A stretch of DNA of 64,000 bases. It comes from Osmia lignaria lignaria. Taxonomy: Eukaryota > Arthropoda > Insecta > Hymenoptera > Megachilidae. Of the stretch, positions 1 through 11,611 are shown piece by piece. Position numbers and translations under genes: made by a program. Below the pieces are notes generated by a model. The model made no database searches, was not told where the DNA came from, and worked only from the letters and a program-made list of their open reading frames with translations. Within the stretch, counting starts at the first letter, position 1; each line of letters starts with the position of its first letter. The DNA is taken from assembly GCF_051020975.1 (NCBI RefSeq), contig NC_135035.1, forward strand, positions 4,650,001 to 4,714,000, written 5' to 3'.

Positions 1-399
1 GCATATTTATTTGATTGCGAAGGTCGGTGGTCTGTTTAGTTACGTTCAAAAATATTTCGGTGATGGATGAAAAGCGGCCGACGCGACGCGACGTGAAGAA
101 AGAGGCACTCTGTGAGAATGGTAGAAGCCATGCTCTAGTTTTACGATCAAGGTGCATCGTTTTCATTTCTTCTCATGTGTTTGAGAAATTTTTTGGTATA
201 TTAAATTAGTACAAAAATAATTGCGGCTATTTCAATTTTAAACCTCCATACTTATTTAGGAATGAACTTGTATTAAATAATTTGATGCAATAATAAGGTA
301 AGTATGTATAATTCTATAAATGATTCTCAATTACCCGCCCATAAAAAATTTCTACTCGTTGAAAAAATTGTCTTTAACTTTAATTTGAAGTATAATGGT

Positions 400-588
400 G
401 CATCCAGATACTGGATATTAGACATTGGGTACTAGATACTGGATACCAGCTACTAGACACCGAATACCTGATACTGGATACTAGACATTGGATACTACAG
501 ACCACCCGGTATCCAGATACTGGATATTGGACACCGGATACTGGATACTGAATACTGGATACTGGATACTGGATACTGGCTACTGGAT
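400..588. repeat. Degenerate heptamer minisatellite (GGATACT)n
   Basis: About 27 imperfect tandem copies of the 7-base unit GGATACT. Variants such as GGATATT, AGATACT and GACATTG are scattered in the first two thirds. The last 50 bases are nearly perfect. Because 7 is not a multiple of three, the unit reads through as an open frame on the minus strand with a Tyr-Pro-Val-Ser-type periodic peptide. I regard that peptide as an artefact of the repeat. Confidence 0.9.
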
Positions 589-591
589 TTG

Positions 592-1834
592 ACTGAAAAA
601 TCCACAATTTTTCATTTTAAATCTGGGGTAACTTTTCAAATTTTAAACTATATTAAAATAAAAATCTCATTCTTAATGAGATAAAGATACCGGCTGTGGA
701 AATTAAAAGAAATTCTAATGTATTTAAAATGTCACTATTCTACAATAAACGTTGTTGCATCATATATCAGCTAGATCTTATCTAATCAGTAACAAGTGTT
801 AGTACAAAATATACTCTATGATACTTTATGATATTTTACTCTGCGATGCTTTATCTATTGACGACAGATTTTTGAATAATGTGATTGTTATTTGTTCAAT
901 TTGTTACAATCTATCTGATCAGGCCAACTTGACATTTCTGTGAAGTGCCTGTAAGATAACAAAAGTGTTTCTCGTAGTTTAGTAAACAAATATATTATGG
1001 AGAAATAAGATGCAATGTAGGCCTCACAATACTCATAAATCGTTTGTATAGGGCGTCTCATATAAATGGGTCAAGGTATAGTTCTAAAATGTAGAAGATA
1101 AAAAAATTCCATTAGGTAAAATTAAATGGTATCACTACAAACTATTATTGCCATTCATATTTTTATGTTGATACATTAATTTTTATAATAAAAATGTTTT
1201 AATTTTTACAAACGGTATGCTTCACTTTTAAATTTTGGTTCTGATACATTAACCCTTGGAAAATGAATATTCCGAAACAAATACGAAACTAATACAAACA
1301 TGATTCAAGTATCTTTATATTCAGGTTTGAAAGCTGAATTATATTTAATAATAAGTATAACGAAATATTTATATACAAAAAAGGAAATATAAAAGAGTCA
1401 AAATGACTCTGCATCTCTGTGCAAAGACTAGAAAATTACAATTTATTGTACTTTGAATTATAGCATCGATGAATTTTTTCTTTATAATCATTTATTAAAA
1501 AATTATAATTGTTTAAACTATTTACTATCTACATCTTAAGTGTTTCACTTTATATAACAAAATAACAGTAAACAACAATAATAATAAAAAATTAAATAAC
1601 AATATATTTTTATTAAATCGAAAATATTGATAATAATTTGTATTTATTAATTAATTGCTTTCTGTTTTAATAATAATGTATCTAAACAAATTATTTCTGA
1701 ATTCTATTAAATATGTCTTTATTTAGAATGTTCCAAAGAGCTATACTAATTTTTTCAGATTTGTTTTACACTTTCACACCTTGAAAAATGCACATAGGAC
1801 ATAGATGGCACACATTCACAGCATTAAAGTTAAT
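592..1834. other. AT-rich intergenic DNA
   Basis: No coding or RNA signal seen. Near 1048 there is a short TA-flanked motif (TATAGGGCGTCTCA) resembling the end of a mariner-type MITE, but no partner end was found. Confidence 0.6.
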
Positions 1835-2090
1835 CAGTGCGGGTTAAGGAGAAGTCTAAGGGAGGCTACAGTCCTGGGTCACATTTTCCAGGAAGCCCTA
1901 TTATAAACTTTCCATTTATTATGCCAAAGAATATTGAATCAAACTCCGTTTTTAATGTTACCTTTTGTTTTTACGATTAAATGTTATTTCATTTTATTCA
2001 GGATAAATTTTCATATTTGAACCAATTTTGTTAACCAGCAGGGGCCTTTGAAAGCTAGCCCTGGGCCCTAGAAATCTTGATTCGGTCCTG
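1835..2090. mobile_element. Old hAT-like MITE of the CAGGGCCGGATTAA family
   Basis: The left end reads CAGTGCGGGTTAAGG. The right end, reverse complemented, reads CAGGACCGAATCAAG. Its length of 256 bases matches the better preserved relatives at 33019-33266 and 59907-60162. Flanking octamers AAGTTAAT and GGGTTAAC agree at only five of eight positions, so the target duplication is decayed or not real. It has no coding capacity. Confidence 0.5.
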
Positions 2091-2698
2091 GGGTTAACAA
2101 TGCTTCAGTACACTAAAACTTTTATTTATCTCCTGTTTTATGTTTTCTTGTCTACATTTTAGTACACCTATTAAACAAAACTTCGCAATACATTGAAACC
2201 CATGCTTACTTTATGTTTTATGTCTTTTCTATCTACATCTTCATAAATCCATTAAACGAAACTTTTTATTACTTCGAAACGCGTTGTTAACATACTGTCA
2301 ACAAACTTCTGGACATCCAGTGCGATGGACAAAGTATCGCTAACGCACATTGTGACGTTGTGTCTTGGGAGCAGACACACCCACGCTTTTAAGACGACCT
2401 TGTGAAGATACGTTATCGAACGCAGCGGAGCGTGAGAGCATTTATCATAGGAAAAAAGGTAGACCAATTGTTGATTATCTGTCCACGTGCTTTGCGTGTT
2501 TTTCTTGGATTAGTTACACTTTTCAAGTTTTCTAAGTCTAGTCGTTTCGATTATTCAACTGATAATCAATATTCGAACGATGTCAGACTGTCAAATATTT
2601 GTGTTAATAATACTAAAAAAACATAATTCTTTTCTTTTTTTTTTGTAATTTCAATCTTATATAAAGTCCTCATCAGAATTAATACCTGTAGATTGACG
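2091..2698. other. AT-rich intergenic DNA
   Basis: Contains a patch of more balanced composition at about 2280-2480. Open frames there (71 and 74 codons, on opposite strands) have no recognisable domain and I do not call them genes. Confidence 0.5.
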
Positions 2699-3060
2699 GA
2701 AAATGCACCAATGTCATATTTTCACAAAAATAAGTTAAACCCGATATTGAATTTGTAAACAATTCTATCTTTATTCTATATAAAGAAAAAAACGACAATT
2801 TCGAATTTTCTCTAGAAATGACTATAATAATATTTTTATATACTAATGTCAAATAAATCTATTTTATAAACTTATATCTTTTTTTGTGAAAAACTGAAAT
2901 AGCATAAACTTCCATGCTCCCTTTTTGTATTAGAACAGAAATTTGAAACAACAAGAACTTCCGTGTCAGAAATTATTTGAACATGAACTTTTTAGTATAT
3001 CTTCAAGTATTAATATTTTAACTTTATAGATACTGATATTAGTATTTCTTGTACCACGCC
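2699..3060. repeat. Diverged dispersed repeat, copy 1 (partner at 47098-47410)
   Basis: This stretch and 47098-47410 align in the same orientation over most of their length with many indels. Shared landmarks in order are CCAATGTCATATTTT, TCTAGAAAT followed by ACTATAAT, ATAAACTTAT, TGTATTAGAA and ATCTTCAAGT. The family is not recognised and has no coding potential. It is probably an old non-autonomous transposon. Confidence 0.6.
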
Positions 3061-6000
3061 ATAGATACGTAGTTTAGTACTTCGTCTTTAAAAAAAGATT
3101 TGCATGAAGCAATGTTGAATGCAAAAGAGAATTCTGTATTTAACAGGTATTGCTATATGATATTAATTTAGAGACGTACATTTCAATGGTTCGCTGTTTG
3201 TGTTACAACAAATTTCAGTATGGATGCTTTACGTTGAGAGTGCAATTTTCATTAAAAAGAAATAACACACGTGTAATCATGTTAAGGTCATTATTAATGA
3301 GCTTGCACCTGCGTTCATTTTCTGGTATCGCATCCAACGTTATGAATGGAGACATTGAAAATAAACATTGTAACACTATTTCATTGTTCTTGTGTGTAAA
3401 GTGTTCGTGAGGATTTTGAGCTACCTATGTCTTAAAGAATTAATTTCAATTAATTTTCAGACGTCAAATTGGCAATTTTGACAGGAAGAAAGAAAGCCAT
3501 TTCTTGTTATTTAGTTTTCGAACGTTAAGCTGGGTCACCTGTAACTCAATTGTAACTTACGAAATGTATTATGAGTAGAATTAAACATGTTAATTTTTAA
3601 ACGAAAAGATTTCAATATACAACACTATTTAACACCTCGACTGTTATGTAACTCATATGTTGGAGATGTTTGAATTTCCATAAGAAACTATCAACCATAT
3701 TGCTGAAACCTCCTTTATTTACCTAATTATTAATATTCGATATATTCAATACTTGAAATTATGAATAATAAAAAAATTAAGTATTATAAACATTTAATGA
3801 AAACAAAAATATTATAATTTAAGGTTTGTCGTTAATTAACCATTGCGTTAAAACTTGGAAAAAAAGAAAAAGTATTGTTTAATGAATTTTCCCAAAGTTT
3901 TAGTGTTACAATTAATATAGTACAGAAATAGCGTAAAATTTGGGATATGAAAATAATGCAGAGTATAAAATTAAATTTAAATTATCATTGCCTCAATGGT
4001 TTGCTATTCACGGGCTAATATAACAGTATAATGTAAAATAATATTCCTTTGGGAAATTAGAAATTATTTATTGAAGCATAAAATTTATATGATAGAAGTG
4101 ATAAATTTTAATTAGGGGACATGAAAATATACTTACTTCGTTCGATGAATTATTTATATGGAATATTATTCATAATTAGGTAGCAATAGTTAATAATGAA
4201 CTTACTGAGATTTAAAACTGATACTAGTCAATTTTATTTACTAAAAAGTATAGAAAACAAACAGAAAGGTGTGTATATTGACAGAAAAGCTAATGAAATA
4301 TGTTATTGCATAAATTTTGTGAGTGTATTTGAAAATATTAGAGTAACAGTTATGTTTAATATAGGTTTTGACATGATAATTAATTTAGTTAGAAATTTTA
4401 CCAAAATCTTGTTGTTTTAAATAAAATTTTAATTTTGTATAGTATAGAACCCTGGGTGGGTTTACCATTAGACAAAATAGACACATTCCAAGGGCCTGCT
4501 ACAAAGCGGGTATTTGTATTTGATATTAATAATAACTCATTATGGTATGAAATGAACAAATCTGCTGGCTTGGACTTCCAAATTTGATATAAAAATACAG
4601 GTCCTAATTTTTATTTGTATGCTTCATGCCCGGGAAGCTCTAGATGCGGTATAGAAAATAACTCAAAAAACTTAAATTTCTCTTTTCTTAATAATTGCTC
4701 GAAAACTCATTCTTTCATAGATAACAAAAATATTAAATTGTCCTTTAAGTAATTACTACACTGTCAATATTCATGTAAATATACAACCGACGCTGCCGTT
4801 CCTGAGGCCGCGCACTATGCGCGCTCGGATTGGCCAGTGTTTTTCTTTAATAATTCAAAAATAAAGCCTCAAACAACATTTTCGCAAAGGAAAAGCTACC
4901 ACTCCCTTAAGGGGCTTACACTTGTATTATATTTCTTTTAAGAGATTGAAAGTCCTGCTACCTTAATTCATATGTTCTATATTTTTTACTGATTCGAAAC
5001 TATTTATATTTTTAAAATGATTGAACTGATTTACATACTTTTTTATGCTCATTGTCAATTCAGGGATGCCAAGTAGCGTACGGTAGCCCTGTGAAACCAA
5101 ACCTTGTTGATTTAGTTAGAAGCATGGAACATCAAACCTTAGAATTGGAAATTAAAAACTACAACAAATTATTATAAAAATACCTTCAAAAAATGATATA
5201 TTTAAAATTAAATAAAGAGACAGAAGTGACATTTTTTATCCCCTTTTTCTTATCACTATGTATGTACAAATTAGATTTTTCATTTATAAAAGGAGAGAAG
5301 GCAGATAAAACTCCGCACCTAGAGAAAAGGTGCTATAACATATACGAATAAAGAATAATAAATAATGAATAAAACATTAATTATGAACAACGAATAATTT
5401 TTCTTTCGAATAAAAATTCATGTAAATAGTTTTCAAACGAAAATTGCAACTAAATCGGTCATTCGAAAATAACAAATAATCTTTTATATAATAATTAATT
5501 TGTATGACATTAAAAAAACCATGTATTATTTTCGAATAACTTCGTTTTATACAATGGTTATGGAAAATTTGAATAATGTCTATGTCACAGATCCTTTGAA
5601 CGAGTCAACTAAAGCATCATGGAAAACGAATGCCGCTAATTGGCATATTTTTAGAACTTTTGATCGTATTTTATATTTCCGAAAACGAGAAGTATGTACA
5701 TAAAGAGTTTCCAAGATCAAATAAAATTCACGCAGCGTTGTTATTCGCCTTTAACTAACTTGATTGAAGATGCTACAGTCCACCTTGCTTGGGAAAAAAG
5801 AAAATAACCGAATCTTTCCGGTCAGAACCGATTTCTTTACATCTTCGTGTGAGTAATTTTTTTTGATTAGCGGATAATTCTCTAGTACAAGCATGACTTC
5901 ATCGGTTTAATCGTCAACAATAACTTGTACATAAAGCCTGTGCCACCGAGTTATTTAAGATATTGCCGTTAATGAAAGCGATAGGAAATTGTTGCATTCA

Positions 6001-6134
6001 TTTTCCACTGATAAAAGATTAGGCCACCTTGAGCAAATTTATTTATAAATGATAAAAACCTGAGATCTTAGAAGTACCATGCTTGTTAACAAAAATTGTA
6101 TGCATGTACTGTTCATATACATATATACATACAT
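3061..6134. other. AT-rich intergenic DNA with repeat scraps
   Basis: No gene recognised. Around 3930-4020 there is a weak match to the repeat at 24130-24355. At 4790-4850 a GC-rich patch contains the palindromic core GCGCACTATGCGCGC. Small open frames at 3150, 4196 and 5500 have the composition of random AT-rich DNA. Confidence 0.5.
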
Positions 6135-6390
6135 CCATTGGCGTGATTAGGTAACGGTCAGAATGGCCTTTTCGGAAATATTGACTACCCCCCAGTATTT
6201 CAAAATTTCCGAACTGAAAAAATATAAAAATTCCAGAATTTCAATCCTTCAAAATCTAAAAATTCCAGAATTCAAAATGTTTCGTATTTCAAAATTTCAG
6301 CATTCCAAAATTTCAGAATTTCAAAGTTTTAGATTTTCAAAATTTCTAAGGAACGTGGTCCACTCTCAAAAAAGTCTAAATTACGCCAAT
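6135..6390. mobile_element. MITE carrying a degenerate AATTTC/AATTCC internal repeat, copy 1
   Basis: The termini are inverted: CCATTGGCGTGATTAGG at the left and CTAAATTACGCCAAT at the right. Between them lies a run of about 10-16-base degenerate units such as AAAATTCCAGAATTTC. It is followed by a conserved stretch (ACGTGGTCCACTCTC) that also occurs, slightly altered, in the copy at 57628-57924. An 88-codon open frame from 6163 is only the translated repeat. Confidence 0.65.
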
Positions 6391-8144
6391 ATATATATAT
6401 ATTTGTCTATACTAAAAAGTGTTAATTGAACAAGGTATTTTTAGCACTCACAAATAAATTTCGAAAAATGCAGTATTGTCTGATTTGGTCAAGATGGATT
6501 ACATGTTGAACCCATTCACTTAAACAAAAATGTATGCTGTTAACAAAGAGTTGACAGGAGTAGTTGGAGAACTTAATTGAATATCAAAGATGAAAAAAGG
6601 ACTTGGAAAAGAATCTGAATACTAGAGGATTTCTTAAGTTTTTCCATGCAAACTTCGTCAGCGTATGCAGTTTATAAAAATAAGATTCAAATGTCATGTA
6701 ACAAAAAATCTATAACTGATTTATTACAAAATTATAACAAATAAATTAAATGCTATGTAAGCACTATATCTATGTGGATGTCTGCATTTCGAAGTATAGC
6801 TGATTTTTATTGATAAAAGTGAGACCAAGGGGAAAAATGTTTATAGTCTGTTTCAAAATAAAATTAGAATTTTACTATCATGTATTAGAGCTTGGGAAGG
6901 GCTATCAAATTATAGTATAATAGAAAGGAAAAGCAACTCAATTCAGAAGAAGTAAGGGCCAAAAAATCTTGGTTTATGAAAAAACGATCAATCTTTCTAA
7001 TGGAAAAATGATCCATTTTGAATTCTCAGTGCATTTTTATTTCCCATATACTTAAGAACATTTAAAGTTTATAAAAAGGAAGCAAATGATTAATTCAAAA
7101 TATTTTAATAATAACTTTTAATATTTTCATTGTTGCTATGTTATTAATCCTACAATTATTGTTAATAGAAAGCTGAACAGAGTCCATACACTTCTCAGTA
7201 AAAATATTAAATTAATACTAACAATAAGTCAAAATCCGGACTACAAAAATAAATCCTTCATTTATAAAATTTACGATCGTATCCAAAAACATTATGAAAA
7301 ATAGAAACATTTAATTTTTAATTGTGTGTGCTGATCAATAATTCACAGATTCTTTAACGAATACCTACTGGAAATTTTACTATTTATGGTTATGATCATT
7401 TTTCTCCTGAATTTGTCGACGTATGAAAATATAGTTTATATCAACAGATAACATAAACATTACGTAACTTGCCTTATCGTGTATTGAACTGAAAGAAATT
7501 AGTTAATTAGAAATTAATGCTTTGAAATATTGGTTGTATTTCATATTATTGTTATACTTTTGCAATAAGACTTGTCACATGAGATTTTAGTCTTATTTAC
7601 TTGTAGAATATACGTAGCAATGAAGTTTGTGTAGAAATATGTAGGACATCTTGTATAGACGGGAGTTGATGTATTGTTTAATTATGAAGATAAACAATTT
7701 CTTATATAAGAATTTCTAACTGCATAATGACTTCCCGTTCTAATCTCGTCACGGAGTAATCATTCGACAGGTATCTATTATAATTACAATTTTGATTTAA
7801 TGGTATACCATATTAATCGATGATTTTTGTTTTATTGAAATAAAAAATGTTTGGCTAAAGTAAATCCTCAAAATTTTTAGTTCTTCAGAGTAATGAAAAA
7901 AGAAGCAAATATTTAAAATTAATTAAAAAATGGATTGTGTAACAGTGACAGCTTTGTTTGTTGAAATATCAGGCTTCCATAGGAAAACTAACGATATAGG
8001 GGAAGAAAGAATTCTCAAAATCTTAATTTTGACGATATTAATAGTAAAAGTAATTTAGAAAGAAAAATAATATGAATTTGAATTATTATAATATTATGAA
8101 ATTTATGAGTAATAATATGTAAATATCAATTCAAATTTTTCCGC
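6391..8144. other. AT-rich intergenic DNA
   Basis: Nothing recognised: no long open frame, no RNA gene and no clear inverted repeat. Confidence 0.5.
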
Positions 8145-8452
8145 ATGAACGTTTACACAAGTGATAGGGGCAGACCTCGGAATGATCCAACCCCGCAAAG
8201 GGAGAGGGGCACCGGACCGACTCCGTCGGTCAAGGCTGAGTCCCAACCAAGCGCGTCCCCCGTTTACCGCGGAACGGCTTACCTAAAGCCTCGTACTGAC
8301 TTGGGCATTTTGCCCAAACGAATGCTCTCGGCGAACGAACGTGAAATTTCTTCCGCTGTTCGCGCAAATCTTTCTACCTGGGGTACCGTAAACCTTTGTA
8401 TCTGGGTTCTATGTAGAAAGGTTCTTTCTACCGTAAACCAGTCGAAGTCAGA
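8145..8452. other. GC-richer flank upstream of the transposase fragment
   Basis: Composition changes sharply from the AT-rich neighbourhood. The segment around 8275-8345 (GCCTCGTACTGACTT and following) is repeated in opposite orientation at about 11660-11825. This makes it part of a repeat that brackets the 2.6-kb element. Two overlapping open frames exist on opposite strands. I recognise no domain in either. Confidence 0.5.
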
Positions 8453-8902
8453 ATGTCGACAGGAACAGATGTCACGATCGCCAGTGCAGCGTATATTATT
8501 ATGAACACAATAATTAAAAGAAAAAGAAGAAGAACAAATCAAGATAAACGATGGTGGATTAGTCAGATGTATAAAAATAGAGCAACCTCTAGTGGTGAAA
8601 AAGTAGTTAGAGATTTACAGATAGAAGCTAGTGGACATTTTAAAAATTTTGTGCGGATGTCATCGGAAGATTTTGAATTTTTAATAAACGCTATCGGTCC
8701 CAAAATTCAAAAAAACTACACCAGATTCAGAAAAGCTGAAATGACGGTGAAAGAACGCTTATCTATAACGCTACGTTTTTTAGCAACGGGAGATTCATAT
8801 ACGAGCCTTCAGTATCTGTTTAAAGTATCCAAACAATTAATATCAAAAATTGTTCCGGATTTCGAAAATCAGTTTATGACGGTTCATCAGGCCATATCAT
8901 AA
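8453..8902 (+). pseudogene. Harbinger transposase fragment (HARBI1-like N-terminal region)
   Basis: A 149-codon open frame. From about residue 30 it has the typical N-terminal order of HARBI1-like nucleases: a basic stretch with a paired Trp (DKRWWISQMYKN), then an FKNFVRMSSEDFEFLINAIG segment, then ERLSITLRFLATGDSY, and a helix ending near KIVPDF. In PIF/Harbinger transposases this DNA-binding part is followed by a DDE catalytic domain of about 200 residues. Here the frame stops at 8902 and no DDE part is found. The copy therefore cannot encode an active transposase and is best read as a truncated element. The stop lies only about 20 bases before the outer end of the next element (8923), so that insertion may have caused the truncation. 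The family is a confident call. The start codon is not, because residues 1-25 show no similarity I recognise. Confidence 0.82.
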
Positions 8903-8922
8903 ACTGAGTTTTTCCGAAGGGT

Positions 8923-9641
8923 AAAGGGTCTAGCCGTATAAGCATAGTGAATCGGCCCCAGTAACAATTTCGGTTGATATTTATATTACATAATGCTTTT
9001 TGCCTAAACAACAATTGTGTGCAATTTCAACCCCCTACCCCCTCTGATAAGGGAGATATGAGGGTAAAACCCAAAACCTTTACCATTTTTTTTCTCAGAA
9101 ACTATTTAAGATATTTGATCACATTAAAGTGCAAATAGTAGGTATTCATTAGCTGTATATCATATTTTTTTTTCAAAATTTTTATTCGATGATTAAGGGT
9201 TGAAAATTAATAAATAAATCTTTGAAAATGATTTTTATAAACAATCTCTTGGATGACACCCACCGAAAAAATTAAGAATAATCCTTTACTATTTAACTAT
9301 TATCTGTAAAAATTTCAAGAGTGTCGGATTGGTACATCATAGTTAAAAATAAATAAAACCAATGCAACGCCCTTTCATAAGGCAAAGCCGGCCTGAACGT
9401 TAGAGGCGCTCAACCTAACCGACCTACAGGGGAATACGTAGCGCCGACCCGCCACGTTTCTCGTACCAGAAACAGCTCTCAGAAAAGTATGAGCTCTTCT
9501 TTCCCTAAACTGTGTGTTAATTAACAGTCATTTATTTAAATAATATATTAACAATTTAAATTTTTTAATTAAGTTTTCTGGTACTAACTTTTAACGTCCG
9601 TGTTTTCACAGTCTTTCTCGTTTTAAGTATGTGGGAGCCCT
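8923..9641 (+). repeat. Left terminal inverted repeat of the SWIM element
   Basis: Inverted match to 10799-11517. Landmarks shared by both arms are the CAACCCCCTACCCCCTC block near 9030, the GCGCTCAACCTAACCGACC block near 9410, and the iteron CTCGTTTTAAGTATGTGGG at the inner edge (9617-9641). Confidence 0.88.
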
Positions 9642-10003
9642 AAATCACAGATTTATATCATGTCTTGAACAATGGCACTGTGTTAGATGCCATTAGTTGT
9701 CCTTTTAATAGTCAAAGAAGGTATCACAGTTATAAATGCAATATCATTCTATTCAACGCTGTAAAGAACATAGACTTCTATAACTATTTCCGTCTTTACC
9801 TTTTCACGTACGTATTACTTTTAATTAAATTGTAGCTGGTACCTGTGAATAGTTGTAACTAAGATTTTCCTCGTTTTAAGTATATGGTCGCCCTGAAAAG
9901 GGTTAATTATATTATAGCGTACCAGTACTACCTGGAAATGGCTGCAATTAAGGTGACCTTCGTTTTAAGTATATGGGTGTCCAGAAAAGAGTTAAGCGCG
10001 TTT
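9617..10003 (+). repeat. Iterated repeats, about 90 bases each, direct orientation
   Basis: Three units share the core CGTTTTAAGTATRTGG, at about 9617-9641, 9869-9900 and 9958-9991. The last two units also align outside the core. Each runs from a GTAC-CTG start, through a GTTGTAACTAAG or GCTGCAATTAAG stretch and the core, to a GAAAAGRGTTAA end. Their position just inside the terminal repeat fits transposase-binding iterons. That role is inferred. Confidence 0.75.
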
Positions 10004-10246
10004 TATGGTACAAATGGTGTATTTTCCAATGCGGTTTATATGCCCTGATACTTTTTTACGCAATCACGGAGCCTAAATTGGCGTGTAAATAGACGCATCA
10101 TAAAGGGTAAAGCGTACGATCCTGAGTCCATGATTTTAGTGTCCACTGTCTTGTTCCCTCTTGTTGCCGAATATAGAGGAGTCGTTAATTGGATAGAATT
10201 TCCAAACTTTAAAATCTCGCGGTAAAAACGTTATCTTGCGGAATTA

Positions 10247-10585
10247 TTGGACGAACATGACGCGTTAAATGTACAATATTTACAACAAAACAATAACATT
10301 ATAAAAATGAAAGTTCGGTCGCGACATATAAACGGTAAAACTTACAATTGTTACATAGAATACAAATCAAACGTAAATAGTTACGCGGGTATAAACCAAT
10401 ATGCATGCGATTGTCCGAATGGTAACAGAACGGTAGGTTGTTGCTCCCACGTCGTCGCGATCATTTATTATTTATCCCATGCGCGTTATAAATCCAGAAT
10501 AGTTAAACCGTCCGAAATTTTAACTCACTTATTTGACAAAACTAACATTATTCCAGTTATTGATGAAAATAGCGACGAAGATTAA
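10247..10585 (+). CDS. SWIM zinc-finger protein fragment of a DNA transposon
   Basis: A 112-codon frame, open upstream from a TAA near 10220 and without an ATG near its beginning, so it is probably a C-terminal exon or a decayed remnant. The central part shows a SWIM-type metal site: CDC followed after a short loop by CCSH (CPNGNRTVGCCSH, roughly residues 64-76). The pattern CxC...CxH is diagnostic. After it come a hydrophobic helix (VVAIIYYLSHARY) and an acidic tail (DENSDED) before the stop. Similar SWIM C-termini occur in transposon-derived insect proteins and in MULE-type transposases, where the finger binds DNA. No DDE or other catalytic domain is visible inside the element. The copy is probably non-autonomous or has lost its catalytic part. 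The domain call is firm; the protein's activity is unknown. Confidence 0.72.
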   Translation: MDEHDALNVQYLQQNNNIIKMKVRSRHINGKTYNCYIEYKSNVNSYAGINQYACDCPNGNRTVGCCSHVVAIIYYLSHARYKSRIVKPSEILTHLFDKTNIIPVIDENSDED

Positions 10586-10701
10586 AATTTATTTACAAGC
10601 GTGTTTTTTTAAAAAAAGTTTTTGTGTTTTCTGTTTCAAATCATATACTTCAACCTGACAATACATAACACAATCAGCTCTTTTTAGGGCTTAATAATCA
10701 G

Positions 10702-10823
10702 CCCTTTTCAGGGCTCCCACATACTTAAAACGAGGAACACCTTAGTTGCATTTATATAAGGGTGCCATTTGTAACGTACAACATAATCAGCTCTTTTTAG
10801 GGCTCCCACATACTTAAAACGAG
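10702..10823 (-). repeat. Iterated repeats of the SWIM element, inverted orientation
   Basis: Two units carry the inverse of the left-hand core: GGGCTCCCACATACTTAAAA at 10711-10730 and again at 10800-10819. They are spaced about 89 bases apart, close to the left-hand period. A partial unit (CTCTTTTTAGGGC) lies just before them at about 10678. The last full unit marks the inner edge of the right terminal repeat. Confidence 0.75.
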
Positions 10824-11517
10824 AAACACCGTGAAAACACGGACGTTAAAAATTAAGACCAGAAAACTTAATTAAAAAATTTAAATTGTTAATATATTAT
10901 TTAAATAAATGACTGTTAATTAACACACAGTTTAGGGAAAGAAGAGCTCATACTTTTCTGAGAGCTGTTTCTGGTACGAGAAACGTGGCGGGTCGGCGCT
11001 ACGTATTCCCCTGTAGGTCGGTTAGGTTGAGCGCCTCTAACGTTCAGGCCGGCTTTGCCTTATGAAAGGGCGTTGCATTGGTTTTATTTATTTTTAACTA
11101 TGATGTACCAATCCGACACTCTTGAAATTTTTATAGATAATAGTTAAATAGTAAAGGATTATTCTTAATTTTTTCGGTGGGTGTCATCCAAGGGATTGTT
11201 TATAAAAATCATTTTCAAAGATTTATTTATTAATTTTCAACCCTTAATCATCGAATAAAAATTTTGAAAAAAAAATATGATATACAACTAATGAATACCT
11301 ACTATTTGCACTTTAACGTGATCAAATATCTTAAATAGTTTCCGAGAAAAAAAATGGTAAAGGTTTTGGGTTTTACCCTCATATCTCCCTTATCAGAGGG
11401 GGTAGGGGGTTGAAATTGCACACAATTGTTGTTTAGGCAAAAAGCAATATGTGATATCAATATCAACCGAAATTGTTACTGGGGCCGATTCACTATGCTT
11501 ATACGGCTAGACCCTTT
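10799..11517 (-). repeat. Right terminal inverted repeat of the SWIM element
   Basis: Inverse of 8923-9641, with only scattered substitutions and a short indel near 11440-11460. It ends with CTTATACGGCTAGACCCTTT at 11517. Confidence 0.88.
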
Positions 11518-11611
11518 CGACAGCGGTCGACTAAAGGTACTTGGAAATTTGTAACCGGCATAGTAAAATTGTTCGCACGAATATCCTTTGATGGACCGAC
11601 AGCCGTCGGAA

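Larger units (their letters stand above)
8923..11517. mobile_element. Long-terminal-inverted-repeat DNA transposon with SWIM reading frame
   Basis: A 2595-base element with two nearly identical inverted arms of about 720 bases (8923-9641 and 10799-11517) around a unique core of about 1.16 kb. The outer ends read AAAGGGTCTAGCCGTATAAG and its inverse. The arms include a GC-rich block (near 9365-9470 and 10980-11075) and an AT-rich block, and differ by only a few substitutions, so the element is fairly young. The core carries a SWIM zinc-finger frame and tandem repeats of about 90 bases. I could not find a matching target duplication: the three bases outside AAGGG are GTA on the left and TCG on the right. 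The superfamily is unresolved. A MITE with the same end motif at 60622-60833 has a TTA duplication, as in PIF/Harbinger. Confidence 0.85.

Noticed and set aside
380..607. 75-codon minus-strand open frame with Val-Ser-Ser-Ile-Gln-Tyr periodicity
   Set aside because: It is the translation of the GGATACT minisatellite; a 7-base period gives a long open frame by construction.
4790..4850. CpG-rich promoter
   Set aside because: Only about 60 bases long with a short GCGCACTATGCGCGC palindrome and no nearby reading frame; more likely a repeat scrap.
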